Assembly: GCF_963576675.1 (NCBI RefSeq)
Contig: NC_088916.1
Location: 78,261,501-78,325,500 of the forward strand
Source of the DNA: Euphorbia lathyris
Lineage: Eukaryota; Streptophyta; Magnoliopsida; Malpighiales; Euphorbiaceae
Direction: 5' to 3'
DNA: 64,000 nt
Numbering within the stretch: position 1 is the first letter of the stretch; every line of letters begins with the position of its first letter. Position numbers and translations under genes: made by a program. A model generated the notes under the pieces. The model was not told the DNA's origin. It saw only the letters and a list, made by a program, of their open reading frames with translations, and did not search any database. This document shows positions 35,025-46,243 of this stretch, in pieces.

Positions 35025-35032
35025 CTAATAAA

Positions 35033-36857
35033 TTATTTACCCTAATAATTAATAAACAAACTTTTATAAAAAAAGTCCCATTATTTATGATAATAAAAAT
35101 ATCCGCTATTTTCTTTTCGGCTTAATAAATCATGCGCACCTTGAATTTGTCCCAAAACGTCAACCGACCCCTGAACTTTAAAAATATTATATTGATTCCA
35201 TATACTTGCTTAAAGTAATCAACTGGCTCCATGAAAGGTGCCTATTAGTCCCCTGAACTTTCTTAAAGTAATATATTATCATCCTAAACTTGTTTAAACT
35301 GCACACATTTCAACTTTTCTAAAATATCTCTGGTATGTAGAATGGTGATGCTAGCAAGTGTATTAGGTCGGGTGTAGCAAAAGTAAGCCAAGTATCGTAT
35401 TCCTTAGGGATTGAGAGTGAAATTAAGTGATCTATCACCTTAAACAACTAGTTGACTTATATTAAGAGATGGTTTTGAAATTCCTAAGCATGAATAGTAA
35501 GTTTGCATAGAACAGTTGGTTGAATATAGATTGGTAATTAAGACATAAGTCCAATACATACTTAGAACATGTGAGCATGTTAGATTATACCTCTCATCAT
35601 AAGAATGTTGTTAAGTTTAATGGTTCATGTCTCTTCCATTGAAGTCACTATGGTGTGGTCTCCTTTTTTCCAAAGATTCTCTTACTCATAACTAAGTCTC
35701 CTTGAGTTACAAACATTCAAGCATTAAGTATAAGGAATAATTTTACAAGTAAAACCTTGATACACAGTTATATTCGTCACCATCCACAACCGTATAAGTA
35801 AGAAGGCAAATCCATGCAATAAGAGTACTCTTGTATCATTTCACCACATTAATATATAGATTGATTAGACCTATGCAATAAATACTCCTTTAAACAACCA
35901 TATAAGATAACATTATTCATTAAATAGAGATAATAATACTTACAACCACCAGTCTAGGTTGTCTGAACTTGCTAATGGGACTACTCACTCATGGTCATGT
36001 GTGAACGGTCAAAGACATTCAACACAATCGCTTTCCTAAAGTAGAAGCTTCTGAATCATAATAAAAGCTGGAGGTAGAAGACAATGAATGTCTCACCAAC
36101 CAGAAACTATTCTATTTATACCGAATCACAAAAAGCTCCTAGGTCAAAAAGGATAAAAGCGTAAAACAACTATTCACCTAAGATCTAAATATATCTTAAC
36201 CATTAGATACAAAAGTTAATCATTACAAAATAGAAAGTTGCTACCAGTTATAGTCCATTTATTTCTTCGTCTTCTCTCTCTCCGAAGATCCGCGTCTAAA
36301 ACGTCAACCCGCCAAAGGAGTCTGGATGCAATAGCATGTTCGACCCTTACACACAACTGTTCGCTTGGATTCTTCTCAAATGTTATTTCAAGCTTCTTTG
36401 CATTTTGAATAGGTGCAAATTTCTTCATGTATAGAGCTTTTCCATCTCTCTTTACTCTGTCACATGGAATTTAGGAGGTTAACTATTCACTTTAGTCGGT
36501 GTTCATATACTTTATTAGATCTCTTTATCCGTCTGAATTGTATCTATTCTCTATTTTTTATTTATTTATGCATTTTGTAGATTTAGTAAGAGCGGAAACA
36601 ATTTATTTTGTCAGTGGATCAATAGATCTACGTGATTGCAACAAAATAAAAGATACAGATCCGAATGATGGAAGAGCCTAAACGATGAAGATTCTATTGC
36701 AATTGCTTTTATACGGATTTGGATTTCCAAGAAGTATATGTTTTATTGTTTTTTTTGTGTGTGTGTTTTCTACATTTTATGTTTTTTTTTTTACTTTTTA
36801 TACATTCTATGGTTTTTTTTTACTTTGTATAGTCGTTTTCGTCCCTTCGTAGATAGG
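35033..36857. other. Non-genic stretch with unclassified repeat
   Basis: 35095-35330 resembles half of a MULE-type MITE (CCTGAACTTT, CTTGCTTAAAGTAATCAACT). From 35340, GATGCTAGCAAGTGTATTAG begins a stretch related to 50826-50945 (TTAGCAAGTGCACTAGGTAC, then TGATTGAGA). It may be part of a long terminal repeat, but no PBS, coding domain or second terminus was found. No gene is supported, including at 36216-36428 and 36499-36681. Confidence 0.4.
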
Positions 36858-36995
36858 AATGAGCAAAATTGAACCGAAAATAAAAAACTGAAAAAACCGA
36901 ACCAAATCGTAATTCGGTTTGGTCCTGTTTTTATTTTTCAACCATTTCGGTTTTTAATCTGTTCGGTTTGGTTCGGTCCAAAACCAAAAAAAAAT
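36858..36995. repeat. CGGTTTGGTT inverted-repeat segment
   Basis: AACCGAACCAAATCGTAATT and TTCGGTTTGGTTCGGTCC are near-palindromic. A similar motif occurs at 38150-38200 (GATTTGGTTCGGTTTAG) and 31215-31250. These are likely subterminal repeats of hAT-like elements whose ends were not mapped. Confidence 0.45.
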
Positions 36996-37354
36996 GAACT
37001 GATATAATGTTTTAATTTTCGAGTTTTTTTCCGTGTTACTTCCGCCTCCTTATTCTTATATTTTCATAAACCTGTATATTTGTATCGTAAGCGAACACAA
37101 AACTTACATGGTTCTATTCCTTGGATCTTCTGCCTCCCTATTCTTCCAATTATATTTGCATTGTAAACTTATATGTAAACCTGTATGTTTCAATTTATTT
37201 TGTGTTGTATATTTATCCTTTATACTTATATAATCTAATATATTATTTTGTTGGACTAATTGCTATTTTTTTCATCTTGTAAGTTCAAATTCAAACTTTG
37301 TCAATTAAAGTCTGTTTTGATTTGGTTATATCTATTATTTTTTTTTTAAACAGG

Positions 37355-37374
37355 TTATATATATATATATATAT
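37355..37374. repeat. (TA)n microsatellite
   Basis: A short run of alternating T and A, adjacent to a fragment (37390-37465) of the fold-back element arm seen at 3500-3580: CTTCTATTGTTTAATATTTG, then CACTTATTAATAT. Confidence 0.7.
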
Positions 37375-37467
37375 AAATGCTACTAGTGGGAGTCAAACTT
37401 AGCACTTCTATTGTTTAATATTTGACGCATGCACTTATTAATATCGATTAAATATGCATAATTGCCT

Positions 37468-37471
<4 letters not shown>

Positions 37472-37513
<42 letters not shown>
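37472..37513. repeat. (TA)n microsatellite
   Basis: About 20 uninterrupted TA dinucleotides. It lies just after the fold-back element fragment and before the MITE at 37626-38003. Confidence 0.9.
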
Positions 37514-37515
<2 letters not shown>

Positions 37516-37625
37516 TTAACAAATGTTAAGTATGATTTAAGTTTGTAAAAAAACCTATATACATAATATAAGTTTTATTGTGGGATTGTTATTTATGTTT
37601 GGTTATCAAACTATATTTAAATATT

Positions 37626-38003
37626 GGCCTAATACACACATAACCCCCTAAACTTGTCCAAACGTTGCAATTGCCCCCTCCAACTTTCAATTGTAACAAC
37701 TTACCCCTTAAACTTTTCCAATTGTAAAATATAACCTCAAATTGGGAATTTTTTTACCCCGTACTTGAAGCAACCGTAAAAACGTTTCTCCGGATTCGTA
37801 TCACGCAAAATATCTGATTATCACACTCCACGAGCGTTGCAACTTTTGTATTTCACGTGTTTCTTCAATTGCAGTCCATGTCAGCAATTTGGGGTTATGT
37901 TTTACAATTGGACAAGTTTGAGGAGTAAGTTGTTACAATTGAAAGTTCGAGGGGGCAGTTGCAACGTTTGGACAAGTTCAGAGGGTTATTTATGTATTAG
38001 GCC
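37626..38003. mobile_element. MULE-type MITE, 9-bp target duplication
   Basis: It begins GGCCTAATACACACATAACC and ends GGTTATTTATGTATTAGGCC. TTAAATATT is duplicated at 37617-37625 and 38004-38012. It is the same family as 14390-14798, largely palindromic and non-coding. Confidence 0.9.
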
Positions 38004-38269
38004 TTAAATATTTTGATTGAATGAATTTAGCAAGTTTATAGTTTTGTATACATATACTCATAATAGTATATTTCCAATTAAAAATCTCATACTTAACATT
38101 ATAATAAACAAATGAAACTGAAAAAACAAATTGATGCAGTCTTGTTTGGTTCTAATATGAACCAAACTGAATTAAAATTCGATTTGGTTCGGTTTAGAAA
38201 AATTAAGGTTATTTGAAGATGAAGAACCATGCTTTCATAAAAACAGAAAGATAAAGAGGGGAAGAAGAG

Positions 38270-38486
38270 ATAGGATGATGAAGAATTTCTTGATGATTCG
38301 CACAATATAAAGGAATGGGAAGATGAAACGATAGACGGGAAGGAGAGATGAAACTGATAGACAGGAAGGAGGGAAAGATGAAAGGTTTAGGGTATTTTGG
38401 AAAAGTTACAAATATATAATCTAGATAGATAATGTTTTGAGTAATTGATCTAAACATGTAAATACCAAATTTTATAATTTTCCCAA
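38270..38486 (+). repeat. Right-end copy of the 3233-6145 MULE-like family
   Basis: GGAAGATGAAACGATAGA, then TTTTGGAAAAGTTACAAAT, TAAACATGTAAAT and the terminal TTTTATAATTTTCCC follow the same order as 5990-6145. A left end was not identified nearby, so the copy may be truncated. Confidence 0.6.
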
Positions 38487-39729
38487 AAATAAATCTAAAT
38501 TTTTACATAATGAGGAGGTCCATATCAAATTTCCAAATATATTTTTGTTGGTCCAAATTAGAATTAATACCTTTAATTATTTTCTATTCCAGACCAAGTT
38601 CAGACATAGGTCCAATCAGGGACGAATTTAGGAGAAACAGAGGTGCTTAAGCATTCACTGGTCACCGGAAAATGTTAAAATCTTGTTGGAAACTACATAT
38701 ATGTACGGGATTTTGATTTTTTTATTATGCAAAAACACCTAAAATTATTATTATTTTTTATAAAATTCTATAGATCATTTTATTAGATGAAACAATACAA
38801 ATACAACAAGAAAATAAAAGCAATAAAACTCTGCAGATATACATGAAAGGAAAAACAGACTATAAAAGCAATAAAAATAAAACAAAAAACATATAAATCA
38901 TGTCCTTCTCATAAGTTGAATCCCCTAGAAAAACCGTTGCAGTTCATTCTTCAATATTTAGTCTCTTTCGGACGTTCGGATTTTAATCATTTCTTTATTT
39001 GCAAACACGCAGATCTATAGATCTACAAACAAGATGAACTTTTCAGTTCTTGCTAAGCCCGAAAAAAGTAAAAATGAAAGTATAACTAAAAGATGTAGAT
39101 CTAACGGAAAAGGAACTTCAATAAGGAATATAGATTTCAAACAACAAAAAAATACAAAAATGAAATTAAAAACTAAAATTAAAGCATAGAAATAAAAAAA
39201 ATAAAGAAAAAAAAGAGAGAAATGAACAAAGTGTTGAGGGTTGGGGAAGTAGTCGTGGCAGAAGGAAAGAGGAGAGAATAGAGAACTTCTCCATCTAAAA
39301 CTGTTTTATCGATTCCTACAAATATTAATTTAACATCCATAAGTCACAAGAGATCACCATAAAATTATCAACGAATACGGGATCCATCACTAATTCACAT
39401 TTTAGAGTTCATTCTATTCTAAAAGGTCACGAATGAAGAAAAAGCCTACAACACAAACTGTCCGAATGCACATTCTAGGGGCAAAAGGGTCTTTTCACAT
39501 TAGTAGAGACTTGTAAATAAATATTTTTTTATATTCTCTCTTCATTATGTAAAATATATCTTTCTATACTCTAATCGTCTAATTTTATTATCGGAATGTA
39601 TCCAAGAAATCCATTCCAATGCCGGTCCCGAACAGTTAGGTATTAATTTTAATATAAATATTATTAAAAATTATAATAATTTAATATGTACCTAAAAAAT
39701 AAATCATACGAAATTATCCATATTAATTA
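38487..39729. other. AT-rich intergenic stretch, no gene seen
   Basis: CAGGGACGAATTTAGGAG at about 38627 resembles an hAT left end, but no matching right end was found. The rest is A-rich, low-complexity sequence with no exon-like segments. Confidence 0.4.
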
Positions 39730-40292
39730 GGCCTAATACACCATCGGCTCCCTGAACTTATCCAAAATAGTAGATTGACTCTCTGAATTTTGCAAGTGTC
39801 TCACCAGCTCCCTAAACTTGCTTATTTCGTATCACCAGCTCTCTAAACTTGTCCATAAAAGTAGATTAGCTTCCTGAACTTTGCAAGTGTCTCACGAACT
39901 CCCAAACTTCTTTATTCTGTAACAACTAAATACAAAAACCATAATATTAACTCTCGATCCTCATCCATTCAATCTCTCAAACCTGCAACACTAACTCTTA
40001 TAATAGGTTGAAAGATTGGAGAAGCGAAAAAATTACCTCTTGAATAGATGAAGACGTATTTTTAGAATTTAGGTTTAATAAGTTTTTGTATTTAGTTGTT
40101 ATAGAATAAGCAAGTTTAGTGAGTTGGTGAGACACTTGCAAAGTTCAGGGAGCTAATCTATTTTTATGGACAAGTTTAGGGAGCTGGTGATACGAAATAA
40201 GCAAGTTTAGGAAGCTGGTGAGACATTTGCAAAGTTCAAAGAGGCAATCTACTATTTTGGATAACTTCAAGGAGCTAGTAATGTATTAGGCC
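39730..40292. mobile_element. MULE-type MITE (563 bp)
   Basis: The ends GGCCTAATACACCATCGGCT and TAGTAATGTATTAGGCC are inverted. The flanks TATTAATTA (39721-39729) and TGTTAATTA (40293-40301) differ at one of nine positions. The arms carry tandem CCTGAACTTTGCAAGTGTCT-type motifs. Its right target duplication directly abuts a Stowaway element. Confidence 0.82.
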
Positions 40293-40301
40293 TGTTAATT
40301 A

Positions 40302-40617
40302 CTCCCTCCATTCTTTTTTATATGTCGTTTAAGGTTTTTCATCAAGACCAATGCAATATTAATAAGACTATTAAAATGACTAATGTACCCCTAATACTTT
40401 TCTCCTGGATCTCTACTTTCTATGCAAAATTTCTCTCTCTTATTAATTTTTATGACTTAATTAAAATAATTTGCATTAATAATTATATCTCTCTCTTACA
40501 ATAAATAGGGGCAAATTAGAGAAAGTATTGTAAAAAGTACATTGATAATACAAAACGACATATAAAAATGAACAAATTCAAAAGTTCAAAACGTCATATA
40601 ATAAAAAACGGAGGGAG
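40302..40617. mobile_element. Stowaway-like (Tc1/mariner) MITE
   Basis: The ends CTCCCTCCATTC and CGGAGGGAG are flanked by TA (40300-40301 and 40618-40619). The subterminal inverted motif ATATGTCGTTT/AAACGACATAT is seen. CTCCCTCC termini with a TA duplication define plant Stowaway MITEs. The 60-codon frame inside (40322-40504) is not a gene. Confidence 0.9.
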
Positions 40618-40619
40618 TA

Positions 40620-41358
40620 CTATTTTAACTATAATTTTTTCAATCATTTGAAGATTAAAAATGATCTACAGGTTTATTTAGAAAAAGGGTGTACAAGAAA
40701 GCATGCCATCAACTGCCCAACTTTGAAGAGAGGAGAAAATAAGAGAGGGTTGACCTTTGACCTCACGTGATACTATGTCCGTTCCTTGAAAATAATCCCG
40801 TCCCGTTTCTGCCACTTGCGGAATTAGCTTTGGAGAAGGTAATATTGTAATTAAAAGAAAAGAATGAGTGGGAATTAGTCATTGCACAATCCGGCCTTAA
40901 AATAATACAAAAGTACAGCTATTGCGAACATAATAATTGCAAAACAAGAATAACCACACTCTACAGAGAGTGTTGAACTACAAACGCGACAAAAGGACAG
41001 AGACGTGGAAAACACGCGCAGGGAAAGCGTGTGGGGTTAAAGCTAGTAAAGAGGATTGATATGTGTATATAATTCATGTCCGTATTATGATACCGACTTT
41101 TTTAATTTTTTTTCTTTCATTTCATTGTTTATTTATTTATTTATTTTATTTTTGTAGCTTTTTGCTTTCTCTTCCCTCCCAAACATCTCTATCTCTATAT
41201 CTCCTTCTCTAACCTAATCGCCTCTCAAACTCAAAAAAAAATTCTGAATTGAAGAGAAGATCTAAGTATAGTTTAGAGGTTTGGTTTCGATCGAAGATCA
41301 GAATTCGATTCATATATAGACGATCGGAAGAAGAAGAAGAAGAGAAGCTTAGTTGAAG
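40620..41358 (+). promoter_or_regulatory. Upstream region and 5' UTR of the RRM gene
   Basis: No other gene lies between the Stowaway MITE and the start codon. A TGTATATAA stretch at about 41062 could act as a TATA box. A pyrimidine-rich tract (TCTCTATCTCTATATCTCC, about 41185-41210) fits a plant 5' leader. A GAAGAAGAAGAAGAGAAG run directly precedes the start codon. Promoter function is inferred from position. Confidence 0.4.
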
Positions 41359-44300
41359 ATGACTCCAGCGAATTTGGCGGGGCAGTTCGGCGACACAACT
41401 TACACCAAAGTTTTTGTTGGGGGATTGGCTTGGGAGACGCAAAAGGACACTATGAAGAATTATTTTGAACAGTTTGGTGAGATCCTTGAGGCCGTCGTCA
41501 TCACTGATAAGGCTACTGGAAGATCCAAGGGCTATGGTTTTGTATGTTTTCTTTTTGTTCTTCTTCTTCTTCCTCATTAATTCTCTATCACCTACTTTTA
41601 TAGAGATCTTCAATCGATTCTGAAGAAAAAACAAACAAACAGTATTTTAGTTTGGAATAATTTGCTTTTTCTAGGTAACTTTTCGGGATCCGGAAGCCGC
41701 CATGAGAGCATGTGTTGATGCTGCTCCTGTTATTGACGGAAGAAGGGCTAATTGTAACCTTGCTTCTTTAGGTGTTCAGAGATCCAAACCGTCAACTCCC
41801 AAGCATGGTATACTTATCACTTTTTTTCTATTTTTATTTTCTTATAAATATCTGTTACATATCAAATTTACTTTAACTATATATATGTATTCAGATCCGG
41901 ATAAAGTTTTATACATGATACGGATCTTCAATATTGATGATCATGCATTTTTTTCTTCTTTCAATTCATGAAGCTAGGCCCGCATATAGTACTGTTGATT
42001 TTACACATATTTGTTGCAAACTGTGACTCTCCATTTGCAGCATTAAATTAATTTACATTTTACATGAAACTGAGGAGTAACTGCAAGAATTTGATTGGGG
42101 TCCAAAAAATATTCCATTTGTGAACAAATGCATGTATTCCGCATAACTGTCAAGTCAAAATCCATGGCATGAATATTCTTCAGAGCAAGGAAACTTCTAT
42201 TCTTTCTTATCCGGAGTACTATAGCTCCAAAAATATAAAACTAGGTAGCTGTTAAGGGAATTATATATCAGTACTGTTCGTGAGTATCTAAATGTAATGT
42301 ATATATTTAGAAAACATGAATTAATACCAGCTATCTACTTTTTTTTGAAGAGAATACCAGCTATCTACTTAATATTCGATTTTTATTCTGCCTTGTTGAA
42401 CCGTCACGTTTACAGCTAGATTGTTATTATTATTATCTTATGTGATTTTCTGTTAGAGAAAAAGGAAATTAATAGTTGTAAAGTTGAAACGTGACAGGAG
42501 GAGCAGGCAGGAACTTTAGGGTAATGAACTCTTTTCAGACGGGGTTTGGAAGTGGAGTGGGAACAGCTTTTCCATCCATCCCTCATTATGCCATCCAACA
42601 AGGGATACCATATAATGTTTATGGGTATGCTTTTTTCATTTTTTTCATTTATATATATTTTGTTACATCACGCGGATGCTACATGCACATGCACATGCAC
42701 TGCCAACTCATATATGGGACACTCACTCGACCCATTGAACTAGGGTTGTCGAGCACGCTCATCCATATCTAAGAGACACTTTTATCATATATGCATCTCC
42801 TTCTTCTTCTCTCTCTAGCTACTACCCTTCACTTATACTAGTCCTTCCATCATCATATTCAAGCCTGCTGTTTGCACAATTAAGCATGATCATATGCACA
42901 TGAATACATTTTGGGCCTACACAAAGTTTTGTTGAACATAGGCACATGACATATACACACCTCTTTTCACATAGCTAAGACCTAAAATAATGTTTTATTG
43001 TAATCTTCAACGCACCCTCTGTCACGTGTCACGGGAATGTCCACATCTTATAATCTATTGAAATTTAATCAATAAATAGGATTGCTAGGCATCTAGCCCT
43101 CGATCACTTAATCAAAAGGCACTAAGGCACTAATATTACGTCAAAGAACCAATGTGTTATAATTTAATCAACAAATGAGATAGAGATTCGATCTCTCAAC
43201 TACTTAATCTAAAAGACCCGTATACCATGTTAAATAATCAATTAAACCAAGTGTTTAAACTTATAGTTAACTTCTAAGAATAATTTTTTATTATAATTTT
43301 TGAGACTCTTTAATTCTTCCGAACCTAGAACATGTTTGTGTGTATATATATTGATGGGTCTCTTAGTGTCTTATTTTGCAAGTTACAGCAGCATACTAGC
43401 TTTCCCTTTTCCACTTTAATTAATGTTTCTCTTACATATATATATGATACATTTCCATTTCAGGTACTCTCCATACTCGCCAGACTACACCTACCCGACG
43501 GTTTGTACATATTTCTCCTTTCCTTTTTCTTTTTCCACGCTTCTACTTAGGATGCGTTTTCAATCTTACTTTTTGATTAGCATACAATGATGACTTTTTT
43601 TCACCTTTCCATCACTATTATTTACATTCTCTTTCTTTGCTTCTTCTCAATTCATAAGATTCTCCATCATATTATTGTTAGTATTTTTATGCGGTGCCAA
43701 ATGTCACGAGATTAGCTATACATAAATTGACATACAATATACACTGTTAAAAATAGATGAAAAGCCAAATCAGACATGGATCGATAGCCCATACACCTTG
43801 GGTAATTTAAAAATGTAACAGAAATTATTTTGCTAGACTCTATTAATTATTTCTTCACACCCCATATTTTGAAAAAGTTAGGATCAGCTGTAATATGTAT
43901 AATTGAATAGTGCACATGCAGTGAATGATTGACTGTAACTATATATGTGTTTAATAAGCTACGAGAACCCACCCAGCTGGGATGACTGTCTTCTTTAACT
44001 GGAAGTTGAAGAAAGGCTTTATTTATGATTAAATTTATTATTTGCCTTGTAAATTGAAGAAGAAGACAGATAATGCCAAGTGGTGAAAGTGATTTTTACA
44101 GCTGGTGGTCTTCTTTGACTTTAAAAAAGAAAAAAAAATCCTAAATAACTAATGGTCGGTGTGTGGTCCATGCTCCGTCAGGCCCACTTACCCAGTTTCT
44201 GAATTTCGTAGAATTGTGGCAGCTAATTAAAAAGAATGAAGAAACCAATTACTATAATTCTTTTAAGACTTTGACCAATTATATTGAAATTTTAGGTGTC

Positions 44301-46243
44301 TCCATTTGATCTAAACATTTGATTCCTTTCTTTCTTTTCTTTTTTTATCCCTAAACAGCATTTTTTTCCGAAATAATTAAGTTAGAATTAATATTTTGGT
44401 TGTTGGATACTTGCATGTCATTATTTTTTGAGCTGCTTGTTATTAAATCATACATAAATTTCCAACTGAAATAAACAAATTTCGTCCAGAGCTACTACAA
44501 CATGTATGGTGGACAGTACCCAATGTATGGAAGTGGGGCTGGAGGGATAATGTCGACGGCGACGGCCACCGGTGGAACAGCTGCTTTTTACCCGTATCTC
44601 CAAATCGGAGAAGGGAATAATGGAGGAGCAGGAGCCACTGCCTACACTAGTTCAGGGCAGCACAACTATGGTGTTCAGTACCCACACCATCTTTTTCACT
44701 ATTCAACCGGAGGCTATCCCCACCATTACGGTGCACCCATGTCTCTCGCACCAACTGCCGCCGTACAATCAGGTAGCTATATATGACTTAATTATAACTA
44801 AATTAACATGGTAACTAATGTTAAACAATTTATTACTCCTTATAATGTTAACGGCTTAAAGCACTTTTTGGCCCTTGACCTATCCAAAATTTGTGTATTT
44901 TGCCCCTGATCTATTATTTGAACACATTTGGCCCCTGACCTATCAAATTAGATAAAATTCAATCCATATTGAATGGAAAATTAACTTTGTTAGAAAATTA
45001 ACAGCAGTCACCAATACAAAAACGACACATGACACATAAATAAAATTAATTTTCAACTAGAGATGACAGTAGTAACTATTTTACACAGTAAAAAAAATCC
45101 TAAAAACTTTTCTAGTGTTCTGATAGAGTGAAAATTAATTTTATTTATGTGTCATGTGTCATTTTTGTATTGATTACTATCGTTAATTTTCTAACACAGT
45201 TAATTTTTCATTCAATATGGGTTAGATTTTATCTAATTTGATAGGTTATGGGCTAAATATGACCAAATAATATGTCAGAGGCCAAATGCACATATTTTGG
45301 ATAGGTTAGGAGCCAAAAAGTGCTTTAAGCCTAATTTTAACCTATTATACTATTAAAAAAAACTTTTTAGTAATTACAAAGTTTTCTTTAGTAAAAAAAT
45401 TCTTTTTAATTTTTAGATTTAATCAACATATTTATAAATAAAATGTTTATTTATATAGTAATATACATAAAAAAAATTCATACTTTCAAATATTAATAAA
45501 TAAAAAACCTACTACATTTTCTTAAAAAAATCTATTATTATTTAACATATATATATTTTTAAATTAATATTAAATGTTATTATGAATCTTGAAAATGCTA
45601 CAAAATCATTTTTATTTGTTTTATAAATAAACTTTATTAGAATTGGAAAGTTCACATTTATAATTTTATATATTTCTACTTCTAATTTTATAATTTTTGA
45701 AATATTCTTTCTTCATTTTCTTAGTAAAACAAATTCTACATTGCTAAATTAAATTTATATAATAACATATAAATTAATAAATCAATTACTATACATTGAA
45801 GAGATGAAAGAGATTGTAATCATGTGCGAAAGAATAAAACAAAAAAAAAAAGAAAAATAAATGCTTTTTTAATGAGAAAAACAAATGTTATTATTATAAA
45901 ATATAACAAAAAGTAATTTTGTCAATTTAAATTTACTTTAGTCTAATTTGATTATTTTCATTGAAAATAATTATTAAAATTTTTACAGAAATAAAAACTT
46001 ATGAAGTATATAATTACTTTTAAAAATAAGACGAGCTAATATAATACGTAAGTACTGATAAAAATTGTCTACCCTCCTCTAGTAAACCCCTCTTTCTCCT
46101 AAATTTCTCTCTACCAAAAAACAAATTGTTTACTCTTAAATTAATATATATGCATGGAATGAAAGGAGTACTAATATCTTTTTGACAGTGTGTTTTGCTG
46201 TGCCACAGGCTTGAGCATGGCTCTACCAATTCCACATAGCTAG
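41359..46243 (+). CDS. Single-RRM RNA-binding protein (RBM24/38- or ARP1-like), 6 exons
   Basis: The exons are 41359-41541, 41675-41807, 42498-42624, 43464-43500, 44490-44772 and 46209-46243. All join at GT-AG sites in frame, giving 265 residues. The N-terminal RRM (residues about 15-90) has RNP2 VFVGGL and RNP1 KGYGFVTF, with [20 protein letters not shown] and NCNLASLG closing the fold. The rest is a Gly/Tyr/Ser-rich low-complexity tail ([20 protein letters not shown]). Plant homologues are predicted nuclear or cytoplasmic mRNA-binding proteins, some hormone-responsive. The start is the ATG at 41359; an in-frame TTG at 41353 is not used. Exon 4 is a 37-nt microexon. Intron 5 carries a MITE. 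The exact orthologue is uncertain. Confidence 0.92.
44852..45331. mobile_element. MULE-type MITE in last intron of the RRM gene
   Basis: The ends CGGCTTAAAGCACTTTTTGG and CCAAAAAGTGCTTTAAGCC are inverted. The flanks TAATGTTAA (44843-44851) and TAATTTTAA (45332-45340) differ at one position. The arms contain CCTGACCTATC and AATTTTCTAAC motifs in inverted order. It is non-coding. Confidence 0.82.

Noticed and set aside
38627..39620. Possible hAT element starting CAGGGACGAATTTAGG
   Set aside because: No inverted right end or 8-bp duplication could be matched.
41353..41358. Earlier start (TTG) for the RRM protein
   Set aside because: The plant start is the ATG at 41359, which matches the conserved MTPANL start of the family.
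44572..44814. Alternate-frame peptide in exon 5 of the RRM gene
   Set aside because: It is the wrong frame relative to the spliced protein; the Gly/Tyr-rich frame continues the RRM protein.
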